DNA from: Idiomarina sp. PL1-037
GTDB lineage: Bacteria > Pseudomonadota > Gammaproteobacteria > Enterobacterales > Alteromonadaceae
Length of the DNA stretch: 64,000 bases
Assembly: GCF_034422975.1 (NCBI RefSeq)
Contig: NZ_CP139873.1
Location: 558,001 to 622,000, forward strand
Reading direction: 5' to 3'
The position numbers and the translations under genes are program-made. Positions 24,293-32,358 of the stretch are shown one piece after another. The stretch's first letter is position 1. The number at the start of each line of letters is the position of its first letter. The notes under the pieces are model-generated. The model saw only the letters and a program-made list of their open reading frames with translations. It was not told where the DNA came from and did not search any database.

Positions 24293-24322
24293 TTGTAGGA
24301 CAAGGACTGCATGCGCTATTAT
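24293..24322 (+). promoter_or_regulatory. Probable promoter of the surface-polysaccharide locus
   Basis: TTGTAG (24293-24298) and TATTAT (24317-24322) are 18 bases apart. A transcript would start near 24329 and carry a ~100-base leader containing the ops element before wzz, the usual arrangement for RfaH-controlled loci. Confidence 0.5.
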
Positions 24323-24402
24323 ACGCGCTTGATCTAAATTCAGCACCGCACACATCACAAAAAAATAACAGAGTTATCGGTCTATGGGAGCCGCACCCCA
24401 TG

Positions 24403-24415
24403 GGCGGTAGCGTAC
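24403..24415 (+). promoter_or_regulatory. ops/JUMPstart-type element (RfaH recruitment site)
   Basis: GGCGGTAGCGTAC matches the ops core GGCGGTAGCGTGC of enterobacterial JUMPstart sequences at 12 of 13 positions. It lies on the coding strand, 14 bp before the wzz start and downstream of a plausible promoter, as in known O-antigen and capsule leaders. At ops, RNA polymerase pauses and recruits RfaH, which suppresses Rho termination across long operons. This indicates that the polysaccharide genes from 24.4 kb onward are RfaH-controlled. Confidence 0.85.
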
Positions 24416-24428
24416 CTGAAGGCTAAAA

Positions 24429-25388
24429 ATGACGAACAACATAAATAATTACGATCCACCTCGGCATTCGGATTACCAGGACGACGAAATAGATCTCCGT
24501 GAGCTCTTTGGTATTATCTGGCAGGGTAAATGGTGGATTATTGCTATTACCTTTGTATTTGCTGTGGGCTCTGTCATTTACTCCTTAAGTTTACCCAATA
24601 TTTATAAGTCAGAAGCGACCCTGGCGCCGACGGAAGAAGCCAGCGGTGGCGGGCTTTCTCAAATGGCAGGGCAGCTAGGCGGACTAGCCAGTTTAGCCGG
24701 TGTGAATTTAGGTGGAAACAGTACGGATAAAACCACTATTGCTTTAGAAATCCTTAAGTCTCGTGCCTTCATAAAAGGCTTTGTTGAAAAATACGACATT
24801 CTGCCTGAGCTTATGGCTGTGGAAGAATGGAATCGGGGTAGTGGTATTGTCTTTAACAATGAGGTTTATAACCCAGACACAAAAGAGTGGGTAAGAGAAG
24901 TAGAGTCACCGCAACAACCAGAACCTTCCAGTTGGGAGTACGTTAAAGTTTTTAGGGACCAAGTGCTGGAAGTTAGTAAAGATGACACAACAGGCTTAGT
25001 GACTGTAGCGGTTAACCATCAGTCACCAGAAATAGCTGAGCAGTGGGTAGTATGGTTGATTGAAGAAATTAACAACCACATGCGCGAACGTGACATTCAG
25101 GAAGCTCAGCGGAGTCTGGAATATTTAGATAAAGAACTGCAAAACACTTCGTTGAGTGACATGCAGCAGGTGTTTTATCAGCTAATAGAAAAGCAAACCC
25201 AAACGATTATGTTGGCGAATGTGCGCCCTGAGTATATTTTTCAAACGTTAGACCCGGCCGTAGTGCCCGAACAAAAAGCTAAACCATCCAGAGCTTTAAT
25301 ATGCATTATTGGCACCTTTTTAGGCGGCTTTTTAAGTGTCGGCTTTGTGTTAATTAGAAATATATTCAGAAAAGAAGACGAAAAATAG
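24429..25388 (+). CDS. wzz: Wzz-type polysaccharide chain-length regulator
   Basis: This 319-residue inner-membrane protein has the Wzz architecture: a short cytoplasmic start (E-I-D-L-R-E-L-F-G-I-I-W), a first membrane helix near residues 35-55 (W-W-I-I-A-I-T-F-V-F), a periplasmic domain rich in helices, and a second helix near residues 289-309. A proline-containing segment (P-A-V-V-P-E-Q-K-A-K-P-S-R-A) just before TM2 is the Wzz signature. It sets the modal length of Wzy-polymerised glycans. There is no C-terminal kinase, so it is the O-antigen rather than the Wzc type. It directly follows the ops element. Confidence 0.9.
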   Translation: MTNNINNYDPPRHSDYQDDEIDLRELFGIIWQGKWWIIAITFVFAVGSVIYSLSLPNIYKSEATLAPTEEASGGGLSQMAGQLGGLASLAGVNLGGNSTDKTTIALEILKSRAFIKGFVEKYDILPELMAVEEWNRGSGIVFNNEVYNPDTKEWVREVESPQQPEPSSWEYVKVFRDQVLEVSKDDTTGLVTVAVNHQSPEIAEQWVVWLIEEINNHMRERDIQEAQRSLEYLDKELQNTSLSDMQQVFYQLIEKQTQTIMLANVRPEYIFQTLDPAVVPEQKAKPSRALICIIGTFLGGFLSVGFVLIRNIFRKEDEK

Positions 25389-25671
25389 AAAAGTGATGGG
25401 ATACGATTTTGCAATAGGTGGACCTGTTGCTAAATTTGTAAATTTAACCTTGTTAATCAGTAGTTTAGATGAAGTTTAAAGGGAGTTTTTCAGTCTCAAA
25501 CACAACAAAACTTGTCTTTCTAAGAAAAAATCCTGAGTTTTAATGCCGAAAATTTTCGGCGTTTATTGCCTAGATTTAACTAATAACAGCAATAGGCTAA
25601 GAGCGAGTGTTTAAGTTATTAGTCGAATCTAGGTTTTAAATAAATTTTTTAGGGGTCCGTGTTACGGACAC
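25389..25671. other. Intergenic region between converging wzz and galE
   Basis: This 283-bp AT-rich stretch has no ORF of note. It contains a perfect 16-bp palindrome (GCCGAAAATTTTCGGC, 25545-25560), which may end wzz transcription although its T-tract is weak. A second hairpin (GTCCGT/ACGGAC near 25656-25670) lies right after the galE stop. Confidence 0.5.
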
Positions 25672-26685
25672 CTAGCTATCATAACCATTTGGGTTCATAA
25701 CTTGCCAGTTCCACGTATCTTTAATCATAGTGGCTAACGAACGTGTAGCTTTCCATTGAAGAATCTTATGAGCGTCAGCGACATTTGCCCAGCACTTTGC
25801 TATATCACCTTGTCGGCGAGGCTTAATTGAGTAAGGTATTTTAAGCTTTGAATGCTCTTCAAAAGCGCGAAGTATCTCTAAAACACTGTGACCCCTGCCG
25901 GTTCCAAGATTAAACACGTGTGTTCCCGGTGTATTAATAGTTTTATTAAGCGCCGCTAAATGTCCATCGGCTAGATCGACAACGTGAACATAATCGCGTA
26001 TTCCAGTCCCGTCGGGAGTGTCGTAATCATTACCAAAAATACCTAAGCTGTAACGTTTGCCAAAAGCTACTTGTGCAATGTAAGGAACTAGATTAGATGG
26101 CTCCCCATTAGGATCCTCACCCACTAAGCCAGAATCATGTGCCCCGATGGGATTAAAATAACGTAGTAGTGTAATACTCCAATCGGAATTTGCATGCTGA
26201 AAATCTTGTAAAAATTGTTCCACCATCGATTTGCTACGGCCGTAGGGGTTAGTAGGCTGGATAGGGAAAGATTCTTTAATTGGTACGGATGCAGGATCCC
26301 CGTAAACGGTTGCGGAAGAACTAAAGACTAACGAGGTCACATTTGCAGATTGCATGGCCTCAATTAACCTTAGACTACCAATAAAGTTGTTTTCGTAATA
26401 TTTGATAGGCAGGGAATTCGACTCACCTACAGATTTAACACCCGCAAAATGAATAACACTTTCAACTTTGTGTTCTTGGAGTACGTTTATTAGAAAGCGC
26501 TTGTCACAAACATCACCCAATACAAAACCAGGCCGGCGACCAGTAATCTTTTGAATTCTATCCAATACTAATGGTTTACTATTGGACAAATTATCAACAA
26601 TTATGGGATCGTGCCCAGCGTTCAAAAGCTGGATGCATGTGTGTGAACCAATATAACCCATTCCACCCGTTACTAATACTCTCAT
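25672..26685 (-). CDS. galE: UDP-glucose 4-epimerase
   Basis: This 337-residue short-chain dehydrogenase-type epimerase has the NAD-binding G-G-M-G-Y-I-G-S-H-T start, the S-S-S-A-T-V-Y-G catalytic serine/threonine segment, the Y-G-R-S-K catalytic pair, and the L-R-Y-F-N-P-I-G-A-H segment typical of GalE. It would interconvert UDP-glucose and UDP-galactose (possibly the GlcNAc/GalNAc forms) for the polysaccharide. It is on the opposite strand to the rest of the locus, which is unusual. An IS3-type element is inserted 106 bp upstream of its start and may have altered its promoter. Confidence 0.92.
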   Translation of the reverse strand: MRVLVTGGMGYIGSHTCIQLLNAGHDPIIVDNLSNSKPLVLDRIQKITGRRPGFVLGDVCDKRFLINVLQEHKVESVIHFAGVKSVGESNSLPIKYYENNFIGSLRLIEAMQSANVTSLVFSSSATVYGDPASVPIKESFPIQPTNPYGRSKSMVEQFLQDFQHANSDWSITLLRYFNPIGAHDSGLVGEDPNGEPSNLVPYIAQVAFGKRYSLGIFGNDYDTPDGTGIRDYVHVVDLADGHLAALNKTINTPGTHVFNLGTGRGHSVLEILRAFEEHSKLKIPYSIKPRRQGDIAKCWANVADAHKILQWKATRSLATMIKDTWNWQVMNPNGYDS

Positions 26686-26857
26686 ACCTGTCTTGATTCC
26701 TATGTTAATTTTGTTGATAATTCTATCAGTTCAAAGGCATTAAAACTATTCAGAAGTATTCAAGCTATAAGTAATAGCTATAGAGTTGATTGTAGTGGCA
26801 GACTAAACCCGAACACTCTTTTAAGTGGTAGTTTTACCCTTAACGAAGAGGTGTTCA

Positions 26858-27179
26858 ATGGCAAGAAGACAACGTCGATCATTTAGTTCAGGTATGAGGC
26901 CGCTAATTTGGTGGCTGAGCAAGGCTGCAGCTATGCGGAAGCAAGCCGGGCTGTTGATGTACATGAAAATACGATTAGAAATTGGGTTCAACAGCTAGAA
27001 AGTGAACAAAGCGGTCAAACGCCTAAGTCCAGGGCGATGACTCGGAGCAGCAACGAATACAGGAGCTTGAAACTCGGGTGAATCGGTTAGAGCGGGAAAA
27101 ATCTATTCTAAAAATACCCCGAGGGCACGACGAGGCTACCGCTCTCTTAATGTCCGACGACCTGAAATCTACGCGCTGA
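26858..27179 (+). pseudogene. IS3-family OrfA (HTH) remnant, frameshifted
   Basis: Typical OrfA segments are present but in different frames: the start M-A-R-R-Q-R-R-S-F-S, then A-E-Q-G-C-S-Y-A-E-A-S-R-A-V-D-V-H-E-N-T (the DNA-binding helix-turn-helix), then L-E-T-R-V-N-R-L-E-R-E-K-S-I-L (leucine-zipper part). At least two frame changes and a short insertion near 27110-27135 separate them, so no full-length OrfA can be made. Confidence 0.8.
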
Positions 27180-27187
27180 TAGACCGG

Positions 27188-28033
27188 TTGAGAGAGCATG
27201 AAACGACTGAGTTGGTCTGCTCAGCGCTGGGTGTAGGTGTTAGCAGCTCTTATGAGCGTCGAAAGCGACGTCAACAAATAGAAACTAAGCGGCGACTGCT
27301 GCGGGCTCGTATAAAACGCTTATTCATAAAGTCTCGAAACTCGGCGGGTACCCGGACTCTCGTCTATATGCTGAAACACGAAGGCGTTGTCATGGGACGC
27401 TTTAAAGTTGGCCGTTTGATGAAAGAACAAGGCTTAACGAGTAAGCAGCCAGGCCCTCATGCCTATAAGGTCGCTAATATTGAGAGACCGGATATCCCGA
27501 ATAAACTCAACCGTGAGTTTGATGTAGAAGCTCCGAATAGAGTCTGGAGTGGTGATATAACCTATATCTAGACTGGCTCGGGCTGGCATTATGCCGCTGT
27601 CGTTATTGACCTGTTTACCCGTCGGGTTATTGGCTGGTCGATGTCGCCTCGCCCTGATGCAGAGCTTATTGCACGTGCGCTGGATTTGGCTTATGAAATG
27701 CGCGGTAAACCCGAGGGTGTGATGTTCCATAGTGATCAAGGCACTCAATATGGGGCGCGAAAATTCAGGCAAAGGTTATGGCGTTACCAGATAACTCAAA
27801 GCATGAGTCGACGCGGAAACTGTTGGGACCATAGTCCAATGGAGCGAGTATTCAGAAGTTTAAAATCTGAGTGGATGCCGGCAACCGGTTACCGTTCAGC
27901 AATTCAAGCAAAACGAGATGTCAGTTACTTCCTTATGAATTATTACAACTGGGAGCGACCGCATCAATTTAATGATGGTCTACCACCGCCAAAAGCACAG
28001 AAATTATCTAAAAAGGTGCCCGGGTTTTGTTGA
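27188..28033 (+). pseudogene. IS3-family OrfB transposase (DDE), interrupted by an amber codon
   Basis: One reading frame carries the whole catalytic domain, but a TAG at 27569-27571 splits it just after W-S-G-D-I-T-Y-I, where a tryptophan TGG would be expected. The frame then resumes with V-V-I-D-L-F-T-R-R, F-H-S-D-Q-G-T-Q-Y-G (second Asp) and S-P-M-E-R-V-F-R-S-L-K-S-E (Glu). The frame is open upstream to about 27125. With OrfA also broken, the element cannot move by itself. Confidence 0.88.
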
Positions 28034-28149
28034 CCACTACAGATGCTTGCTCTTCTTATGACCACATCACAAGCGCGGTTCACTATATATATAATTATTA
28101 AAACACCTGAGCTAAATCATCTTCGAAAAATTAGAAAATAAAAATAAAA

Positions 28150-29385
28150 ATGAAAATTAAAATAACTGACAGTGTTGAGACTAGAAAAGTAATTCGAGTT
28201 TTTTTTTCACTGCTAACAATTAAAGGGGTCGATTTGGCGATTCCTTTAATTACACTTCCATACTTGATTTACACAATTGGACTAGAAAATTATGGTTTAG
28301 TCAACTTCTCAATCGCGCTTAGTATCTATTTTTTTTCGTTCGTACAGTATGGTTTCCCGGTTAGCGCAGCACGAGACGTAGCCCGAAATAGAAATAGTCC
28401 TTTAAAAATAAGCGCAATATTTTCTATAACAATCTACTCGATGTTTATTTTAACTATTTTTGCTTCTATAACCTTTGGCTTATTATTAATTTTTATAGAA
28501 AAATTTTTAGAATACAAGTATTTACATATTTTTACTTTTTTATCACTAATTACTAAAGCTTTTGTTCCTATTTGGTTTTTTCAAGGCATCCAACAGATGG
28601 GTAACTTTACTTGGATAAATATAATCTCCAGATTAGCTCTGTTACTACTAATACTAACCTTCATAAAAGCAGAGAACGATTTTATCTATTTACCTATTAT
28701 TAATCTAGCAACATCTTTTTTTGTGATAATGCTATCGTATTATATTATAATCAATAAATACAATATAAAATTTCATCGTTTTAAATTTGGAAAAGTGAAA
28801 AGTAAAATATATCTTAATTTTAATACGTTCATTGCGCAGTTTGCGCCTAACCTATATACAAATAGCGCAACATTTTTTCTAGGTATGACTTCAACCCCCT
28901 TGGCTCTAGGTATATTTACTTCCGCATCAAAGATAATAGATATAGTAGGTTTGTTTTCACATGCCATGGCCAACGCTACGCTACCATTTATTACTAGGAA
29001 TAAAACTAAACATATTAAAGTTCTTTCACTTATGATAATTTCTGGTGTTTTCTTAAGTGTTGTTGTAGCTATTATGTCAGGTTTTCTTACTAAAATACTG
29101 TTTCCAGAAAACGCTTCAGACGTAAGGCATATATTAATTTTAATGTTGCCTATACTTCCTTTATTATTTTTTAATTTGGCGTTAGGAAATAACTTTCTGC
29201 TTATTTTTGGTTACGAAAAGGAAATGAGGAATATAGTATTAAATTGCTCGATTTTTTCTTTAGTATACTCAATTCCATTAATATACATGTTCGGCCTTTA
29301 TGGCTCAGTTTTTACGCTTGTTTTCACAAGGCTGGTAATTGCAGTCTTTTACTATTTTTCTTATAGATTGAAGGTTCTCACATAA
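28150..29385 (+). CDS. wzx: Wzx-type oligosaccharide-lipid flippase
   Basis: This 411-residue, very hydrophobic protein has about twelve membrane segments. The N-terminal region I-P-L-I-T-L-P-Y-L-I-Y-T-I-G-L-E-N-Y-G resembles the conserved start of Wzx proteins (P-Y-L-x-x-x-L-G-x-x-x-Y-G). It would flip undecaprenyl-linked repeat units to the periplasm. The DNA is strikingly AT-rich compared with wzz and galE, a sign of horizontal transfer common in O-antigen cores. No clear ribosome-binding site precedes the ATG. The stop shares a base with the next start. Confidence 0.85.
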   Translation: MKIKITDSVETRKVIRVFFSLLTIKGVDLAIPLITLPYLIYTIGLENYGLVNFSIALSIYFFSFVQYGFPVSAARDVARNRNSPLKISAIFSITIYSMFILTIFASITFGLLLIFIEKFLEYKYLHIFTFLSLITKAFVPIWFFQGIQQMGNFTWINIISRLALLLLILTFIKAENDFIYLPIINLATSFFVIMLSYYIIINKYNIKFHRFKFGKVKSKIYLNFNTFIAQFAPNLYTNSATFFLGMTSTPLALGIFTSASKIIDIVGLFSHAMANATLPFITRNKTKHIKVLSLMIISGVFLSVVVAIMSGFLTKILFPENASDVRHILILMLPILPLLFFNLALGNNFLLIFGYEKEMRNIVLNCSIFSLVYSIPLIYMFGLYGSVFTLVFTRLVIAVFYYFSYRLKVLT

Positions 29386-30404
29386 TGGCCTATATTCGTG
29401 GTTTCATTCTAAAGTATAGAGAAATACGCTTTGTATTTTCATGCTTAGTTCAGGATTTAATTTATATCATAAAAGACTATAAAAGCTTAGCCCACGCAGC
29501 TCGCTGTAAAGACGTCGATACTGTTTTTGTTTGTTCTATCAGTTTTTTCGATAAGGAAAAGTGGCAAGTTATTTCACAAGCAAAACTCTGGAAAAAATTC
29601 TACAAAAAAAGTAACGTGGTAATATGTGGCTCCAAGATAAGTTACTTTCTATTTTTTAAAAATAAGAAAATTATATGTTCTCTAGAACCATTTTATAACG
29701 CTCCCCCTATAAAATTTCGAAAAACGCACAAAAAAGTTATATTATTTGTAAGTGATAGTCATTCAAAGAGTTGGTTAAATAACTATATTTTGAAAAATAA
29801 TGTCACTGATATTTTAACGCCATATAAGAAGACACTCTTAAGATTAGGATATGCTAATCGCCTGGGAATTGATAATATCCATAGCTTTCCTTGGTGTGTA
29901 GAGGAATCGATGCTAAATGTCAGCGGGCCTAAGTCTTATTCACCGAAAGTTTTAGGTTTTGGAAAGACTGGTTTGAAATCCGGTGTATACGACCAAAGAG
30001 AATGGGCAATCAAATCAGGTCTTGTCGAGTCATTTGACTATGCAGGATCAGGAAACCAAGCGCTAAAGGGTAATGATTATTTCAAGTGGCTGAGGGAGTA
30101 CGACGCTTGCGTCGTCGCAATGTCTACCAATGAAATTTACAATTATACGGTCGCGAAGTACTTCGAAATTGCTTCGCAAGGGCTTCTTCTCTTTGCCTTT
30201 CCAACCGTAGATTTGGAGGATTTTGGATTTTCAGACGGCAAAAACTGCATATTCGTTAATAGAGAAACCTTTCAGAGAAAAATTTTGGAATATTCTGCGA
30301 ATCCCAGTGCGTATTTAGATGTAAGAAAAAATGCCGTTACTTTAATTAAAGAAAATCATACCATTTCCCATAGGATAAAGCAGCTTGAGGAAATCGCATC
30401 GTGA
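29385..30404 (+). CDS. Probable glycosyltransferase (CgeB-like C-terminal domain)
   Basis: This 339-residue protein has no signal or membrane segment. Its C-terminal third resembles the GT-B/CgeB-type domain: Y-N-Y-T-V-A-K-Y-F-E-I-A-S-Q-G, then F-G-F-S-D-G-K-N-C-I-F-V, then a helix with N-A-V-T-L-I-K-E-N-H-T. The N-terminal half is divergent. Its position in the AT-rich core of the locus, overlapping wzx and the next gene, supports a glycan-assembly role. Donor and acceptor cannot be assigned. Confidence 0.62.
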   Translation: MAYIRGFILKYREIRFVFSCLVQDLIYIIKDYKSLAHAARCKDVDTVFVCSISFFDKEKWQVISQAKLWKKFYKKSNVVICGSKISYFLFFKNKKIICSLEPFYNAPPIKFRKTHKKVILFVSDSHSKSWLNNYILKNNVTDILTPYKKTLLRLGYANRLGIDNIHSFPWCVEESMLNVSGPKSYSPKVLGFGKTGLKSGVYDQREWAIKSGLVESFDYAGSGNQALKGNDYFKWLREYDACVVAMSTNEIYNYTVAKYFEIASQGLLLFAFPTVDLEDFGFSDGKNCIFVNRETFQRKILEYSANPSAYLDVRKNAVTLIKENHTISHRIKQLEEIAS

Positions 30405-31270
30405 AAGTAGAACTCAATCCAATAAGAAAGATTAATAAATTTATACATTTTTTAAGGTTTATAAGAAATAACTATTACGTTCCAAATTTTCATGAGCCAA
30501 AAACGTTTAATGAAAAAATAGAATATCGTAAAAGAAATTATAAGGATGATAGGTATTCATTATGTTCCGACAAAGTCTTGGTTAAGGATTGGGTAGCCTC
30601 TAAAGGATTTGAAGACATTATAATCGACACTTATGGTGTATTTGACAAGGTGAATCCAGCGCTGATTACTAAATATTTACTGGAATTCGAAGAGTTTTTC
30701 ATTAAGGCAAATCATAACTCTGGACCTGTATACAAAATCAATAGTTCAACCGGAAACGATGAAATAAAAAAAATTTGCGATTGTCTGAATAGTCAAGTAA
30801 AAATCGACTTTGGTAAAAAGCAGAATGAGCGGTGGTACAGTCAAATAAAACCTAGAATTCTGCTAGAAAAAAGAATTACTTCGGCTTCAAATGAAGAGCT
30901 CAGAGATTACAAGTTTCATATTTTTAAGAGTAGTTGCGAAGGAAGTGAAGCTAAAAAGGTGATTGTTCAAGTGGATTATGATTGAAGCACTAATCATAAC
31001 AGAAGCTTATTTGATGAAGATCTTAACTGGCTCCCCTTCGGTATAGAATATCCAAGTATAAAAACAAAAATTGATAAGCCTAAAAATTATGATTACATGC
31101 TTACTATAGCTAAGAGTTTAGCACAGGAATTTAGTTATGTAAGGGTTGATCTCTACAATGTAGATGGCAAAGTTTTTTTTGGTGAACTTACTTTTGCTCA
31201 TGGCTCGGGTCTGGAAAAGTTTACAAATAAAAGTCATGATTATTGGATGGGAAATCTTTGGGAGTTATAG
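30401..31270 (+). pseudogene. TupA-like ATP-grasp protein interrupted by a TGA codon
   Basis: A single frame of ~289 codons is interrupted only by TGA at 30983-30985. The part before it (194 residues) has F-N-E-K-I-E-Y-R-K and F-I-K-A-N-H-N-S-G; the part after continues N-H-N-R-S-L-F-D-E-D-L-N-W and Y-V-R-V-D-L-Y-N, then G-E-L-T-F-A-H-G-S-G-L-E-K-F, to TAG at 31268. The intact relative at 34743-35621 has the same layout and length. One C-to-T change (CGA arginine to TGA) would explain the interruption. The metal-binding E-L-T-F-x-x-G-S-G end lies beyond the stop, so the truncated product should be inactive. The family is thought to ligate amino-acid-like groups or otherwise decorate polysaccharides. 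Confidence 0.85.
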
Positions 31271-32334
31271 TGGCGCTACAGAATAAAAAAAAAATAGACT
31301 TAATTATTGACTCACTTGATTTGGGTGGGGCGGAAAGAGTATGCGTAAACTTTGCTAACATCCTTGCTTCTAATGGTCATGAAGTAAGAATATTATTTTT
31401 CCGAAAATCCGAGAGTAATTATATATCAAAAATTGATAAGCGCTGTAGAACTTTATTTGTTGAGTCAAGTAATGCGCGGACATTCCTTTCAAATATTAAC
31501 AAAAGAGAAACTTCCCTCTCTGAAATAGTTATTGCTTTTAATCATCAATTAGCAATTCTGATAAAGATATATTCATTTTTTAATAGGCGAAAGATCAAGG
31601 TGATTTCAAGGAATGTAAACTATCTTTCAAAAGATTTAAAAAAAGGAAGCTTTAGCTTTAAAAAACTACTCACAATTCTACTCGTTAATTTATTTTATAA
31701 AAAGATGGACTTTTATATTTCTCAATGTCAATCAATGAAAATTGATATGGTAAGAAACTATGGTATAGAGGAAAGCAAAATCGATGTACTTTATAACCCG
31801 GTAAGTGAATCTATTTTTCCCTTAGGATTAGAAAAAGATATAGATATCCTCTATGTAGGACGTCTTGAGGAGCAAAAGGGAATAAGGCAGTTATGTAATA
31901 TTTTGAGTGAAATCATTTATAAAAAACCAAATGTTACCATAAAAATAATAGGTAAAGGCAGTCAAGCTTTCCATGTTCATTCCTTAGTGAATAAATTTAA
32001 AAAAAATGTGACACACTTGGAATCTACAACAGAAATTAATATATATTATAATCGCTCAAGAGTTACTATTTTGACTTCTTGGTACGAAGGGTTTCCTAAT
32101 GTTTTAGCAGAGTCACTGAGAGCCGGAACCCCTGTGGTATCTTTTGACTGCGACAGCGGACCAAGTGAGATTATTACTCATGGATTGAACGGCTATCTTG
32201 TGCCTTTAGGTAGTCATCGCCTTTTTATACAATCTGTAGAATCTGTTTTAGAGCAAAAGCTAGTCGGGCCTATCACATATCAATTAGATCGAAACATTCA
32301 AGGTCGACTTTTTGATTTAATCGATAATATTTAG
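31270..32334 (+). CDS. Glycosyltransferase family 4
   Basis: This 354-residue GT-B enzyme has the N-terminal acceptor-domain start I-D-L-I-I-D-S-L-D-L-G-G-A-E-R-V and the donor-domain motifs D-I-L-Y-V-G-R-L-E-E-Q-K-G, then L-T-S-W-Y-E-G-F-P-N-V-L-A-E-S-L, then F-D-C-D-S-G-P-S-E-I-I and G-L-N-G-Y-L-V, a standard GT4 set with the E-x7-E element. It should add one sugar of the repeat unit on the cytoplasmic face. The GTG start at 31270 overlaps the TAG of the previous gene and has GGGAG upstream; the TTG at 31243 is less likely. Confidence 0.86.
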   Translation: MALQNKKKIDLIIDSLDLGGAERVCVNFANILASNGHEVRILFFRKSESNYISKIDKRCRTLFVESSNARTFLSNINKRETSLSEIVIAFNHQLAILIKIYSFFNRRKIKVISRNVNYLSKDLKKGSFSFKKLLTILLVNLFYKKMDFYISQCQSMKIDMVRNYGIEESKIDVLYNPVSESIFPLGLEKDIDILYVGRLEEQKGIRQLCNILSEIIYKKPNVTIKIIGKGSQAFHVHSLVNKFKKNVTHLESTTEINIYYNRSRVTILTSWYEGFPNVLAESLRAGTPVVSFDCDSGPSEIITHGLNGYLVPLGSHRLFIQSVESVLEQKLVGPITYQLDRNIQGRLFDLIDNI

Positions 32335-32358
32335 CTGTCTGGTAACCGGAGAGCGTTA

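Larger units (their letters stand above)
26791..28041 (+). mobile_element. IS3-family insertion sequence, decayed
   Basis: The 1251-bp element is bounded by terminal inverted repeats of about 30 bp: the left end begins TGTAGTGG and the right end finishes CCACTACA, with further matching positions inside (AAACCCG in both). Three-base direct repeats (GAT) flank it at 26788-26790 and 28042-28044, as expected for IS3-family transposition. It carries a two-ORF transposase, with both ORFs broken (see the next two entries). It lies between galE and wzx in the surface-polysaccharide locus. Confidence 0.88.

Noticed and set aside
24156..24401. 81-residue minus-strand ORF before wzz
   Set aside because: It overlaps the dispersed repeat, the predicted promoter and the leader; no ribosome-binding site and no family resemblance.
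26858..27179. OrfA frame changes as normal IS3 programmed frameshifting
   Set aside because: IS3 elements use one -1 shift near the end of OrfA. Here frames change early in the helix-turn-helix region and again later, plus an insertion, which is decay.
27569..27571. TAG in the IS3 OrfB as programmed read-through or pyrrolysine
   Set aside because: It falls at a position expected to be tryptophan (TGG to TAG) and OrfA is also frameshifted, so ordinary decay explains it.
30983..30985. In-frame TGA in the ATP-grasp gene as a selenocysteine codon
   Set aside because: The intact relative and family pattern suggest arginine at this place, not cysteine; a single CGA-to-TGA change is simpler, and I saw no SECIS-like hairpin right after the codon.
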